NCBI GenBank assembly: GCA_004794655.1
Contig: SMMW01000085.1
Span: forward strand, 682,001-746,000
Direction of reading: 5' to 3'
Source of the DNA: Marisa cornuarietis
Taxonomy: Eukaryota > Mollusca > Gastropoda > Architaenioglossa > Ampullariidae
Length of the DNA stretch: 64,000 nt
This document shows positions 62,922 to 64,000 of the stretch, piece after piece; position 1 is the first letter of the stretch, and every line of letters starts with the position of its first letter. The position numbers were made by a program, and so were the translations under genes. A model generated the notes under the pieces. The model was given only the letters and a program-made list of their open reading frames with translations. It searched no databases and was not told where the DNA came from.

Positions 62922-63890
62922 GCACGGTTGTCTCCATCGAAACTGGCCTCCAGCCCAATCGTACTGGACACGAGAGCTCGGGTTCCATTTACTGCGAGTC
63001 CCTTTCGCGTGTCATGTGGGAACCAACACCAGTCTGAGATAATTATACATACTGCGCTCTACAGATCTCTCTCTCTCAGGTGGTCTCCGTCTGCGCGCAT
63101 GCGTGAGTGCGTGTGCTGGATAGGTAGCGTGGGTGGTGTCTCCATAAATAAATGTGTGTATGCATCCGTGTTGTGTCAGCAAGGCAGCGAACAAGGGAGT
63201 AAAAGAGTAAAGGTGTGTGTGTGTGTGGGCAGAGGCAGAGGAAGAGAAAGGAGGTACAAGAAATGATAAACAGGACGCGGACAGGCTCACCAACGGTGCC
63301 GAAAGATGCTTGTTTCTCTGTCACACAGATGAGGCAGTTTGCAGAACAAGTGGGGAATGCCCACCCCCAAACGTGGTTGCACGTACCGGCAACACGTGTG
63401 CACAGGAACCTGCTGCCAGCGTAGCCGTATCAACGAATTAATGCCTCCAAGACAAGTCGTCGCCGCACCTCCAAGACATGTCGTCCCCCCCCCCGCACCG
63501 CGCAAGACGAATGCAAGAGCAGCATGTCCCGTGCCGAGCCCCCGCCAAACACCAGTTTTTTTTTTTCTAGAATGGGGAAAAGTTGCGGGAGGGTAGTGGG
63601 AGGGTATGGTTGACAATTCTCCTGTGTGTACCTCGCTTCTCTCTCTCTCTCCCTTCCCCCATGTTAATTTTATTCACCTCGACTTTGTGGTGTGTGACCT
63701 GTATCTATTTAACACACACAAATAAACTAAAAAGCAAGTGCTACAAGTACACCTTGTTTTACAGTATTTTGTTTCTTGTTGATGCAAGTATGTGGGGGGC
63801 AATAAATAAACAAATGAACAGCTTCAGCGAAACACCTGCCGCAGGAAGCAGATGGGATACAATGACAGTGCGAGACCAGGAACTCGTGGT
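62916..63890. other. Unassigned sequence
   Basis: It contains homopolymer runs (a run of nine C near 63487 and a run of ten T near 63556). Overlapping open frames show no domain. No gene is supported. Confidence 0.45.
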
Positions 63891-63896
63891 GGCGGC

Positions 63897-64000
63897 ATAA
63901 GGTACTAGCACTCAGGTGTGCTTACACATCAGAAACATAAGGTACTAGCCCTCAGGTGTGTCTACACATTAAAAACATAAGGTACTAGCCCTCAGGTGTG
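63897..64000 (+). repeat. 40-bp tandem repeat running off the window end
   Basis: Units begin cataaggtactagccctcag and continue gtgtgtctacacattaaaaa. Two full copies and part of a third are visible, so the array extends beyond 64000. Confidence 0.9.

Overview
This window looks like animal nuclear DNA, most likely from a mollusc or another lophotrochozoan. It holds a five-exon gene with GT-AG introns, AT-rich non-coding DNA, tRNA-derived SINEs, degraded LINE, Penelope-like and Tigger-like elements, and very many (CA/TG)n microsatellites and minisatellites. The taxonomic placement is an inference from this content and from LINE protein words I associate with mollusc genomes. I see nothing prokaryotic: no operons, no CRISPR array and no phage genes.

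Layout. From 1 to 1.6 kb there are short duplications and a decayed minisatellite. From 1652 to 5287 on the + strand lies the best gene, a 668-residue SLC45-family (MFS) membrane transporter in five exons. From 5.3 to 36.4 kb the DNA is almost all non-coding. It contains a Tigger/pogo DNA transposon remnant (7326-8873) interrupted by a 566-bp near-perfect foldback element, two tRNA-type SINEs (about 9550 and 15570), a Penelope-like RT fragment (about 13340) and a 14-copy 34-bp satellite with a 170-bp higher-order period (31660-32135). It ends with the 3' end of a CR1/L2-type LINE that runs into a (CAT)n tail (about 35800-36419). A possible first exon at 28854-28889 and a possible terminal exon at 37622-37738 may belong to one gene coding for a very small protein.

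At 36.7-37.3 and 47.6-48.2 kb are two decayed 3' fragments of one LINE family. The second good gene (40299-41420, - strand) is an intronless reading frame for a single-pass, N-glycosylated-looking membrane protein of unknown function. From 42 to 64 kb the window is dominated by simple and tandem repeats with units of 2, 4, 21, about 38, about 40, 46 and about 67 bp, plus a roughly 600-bp CA-rich block.

The two supported genes are unrelated and far apart, so no joint pathway is implied. I did not find a clear new multi-gene system. The items most worth a second look are the divergent transporter, the orphan membrane protein, the foldback element nested in the Tigger copy, the 34-bp higher-order satellite with an invariant CGTCA-containing core, and the possible 50-residue micropeptide gene.
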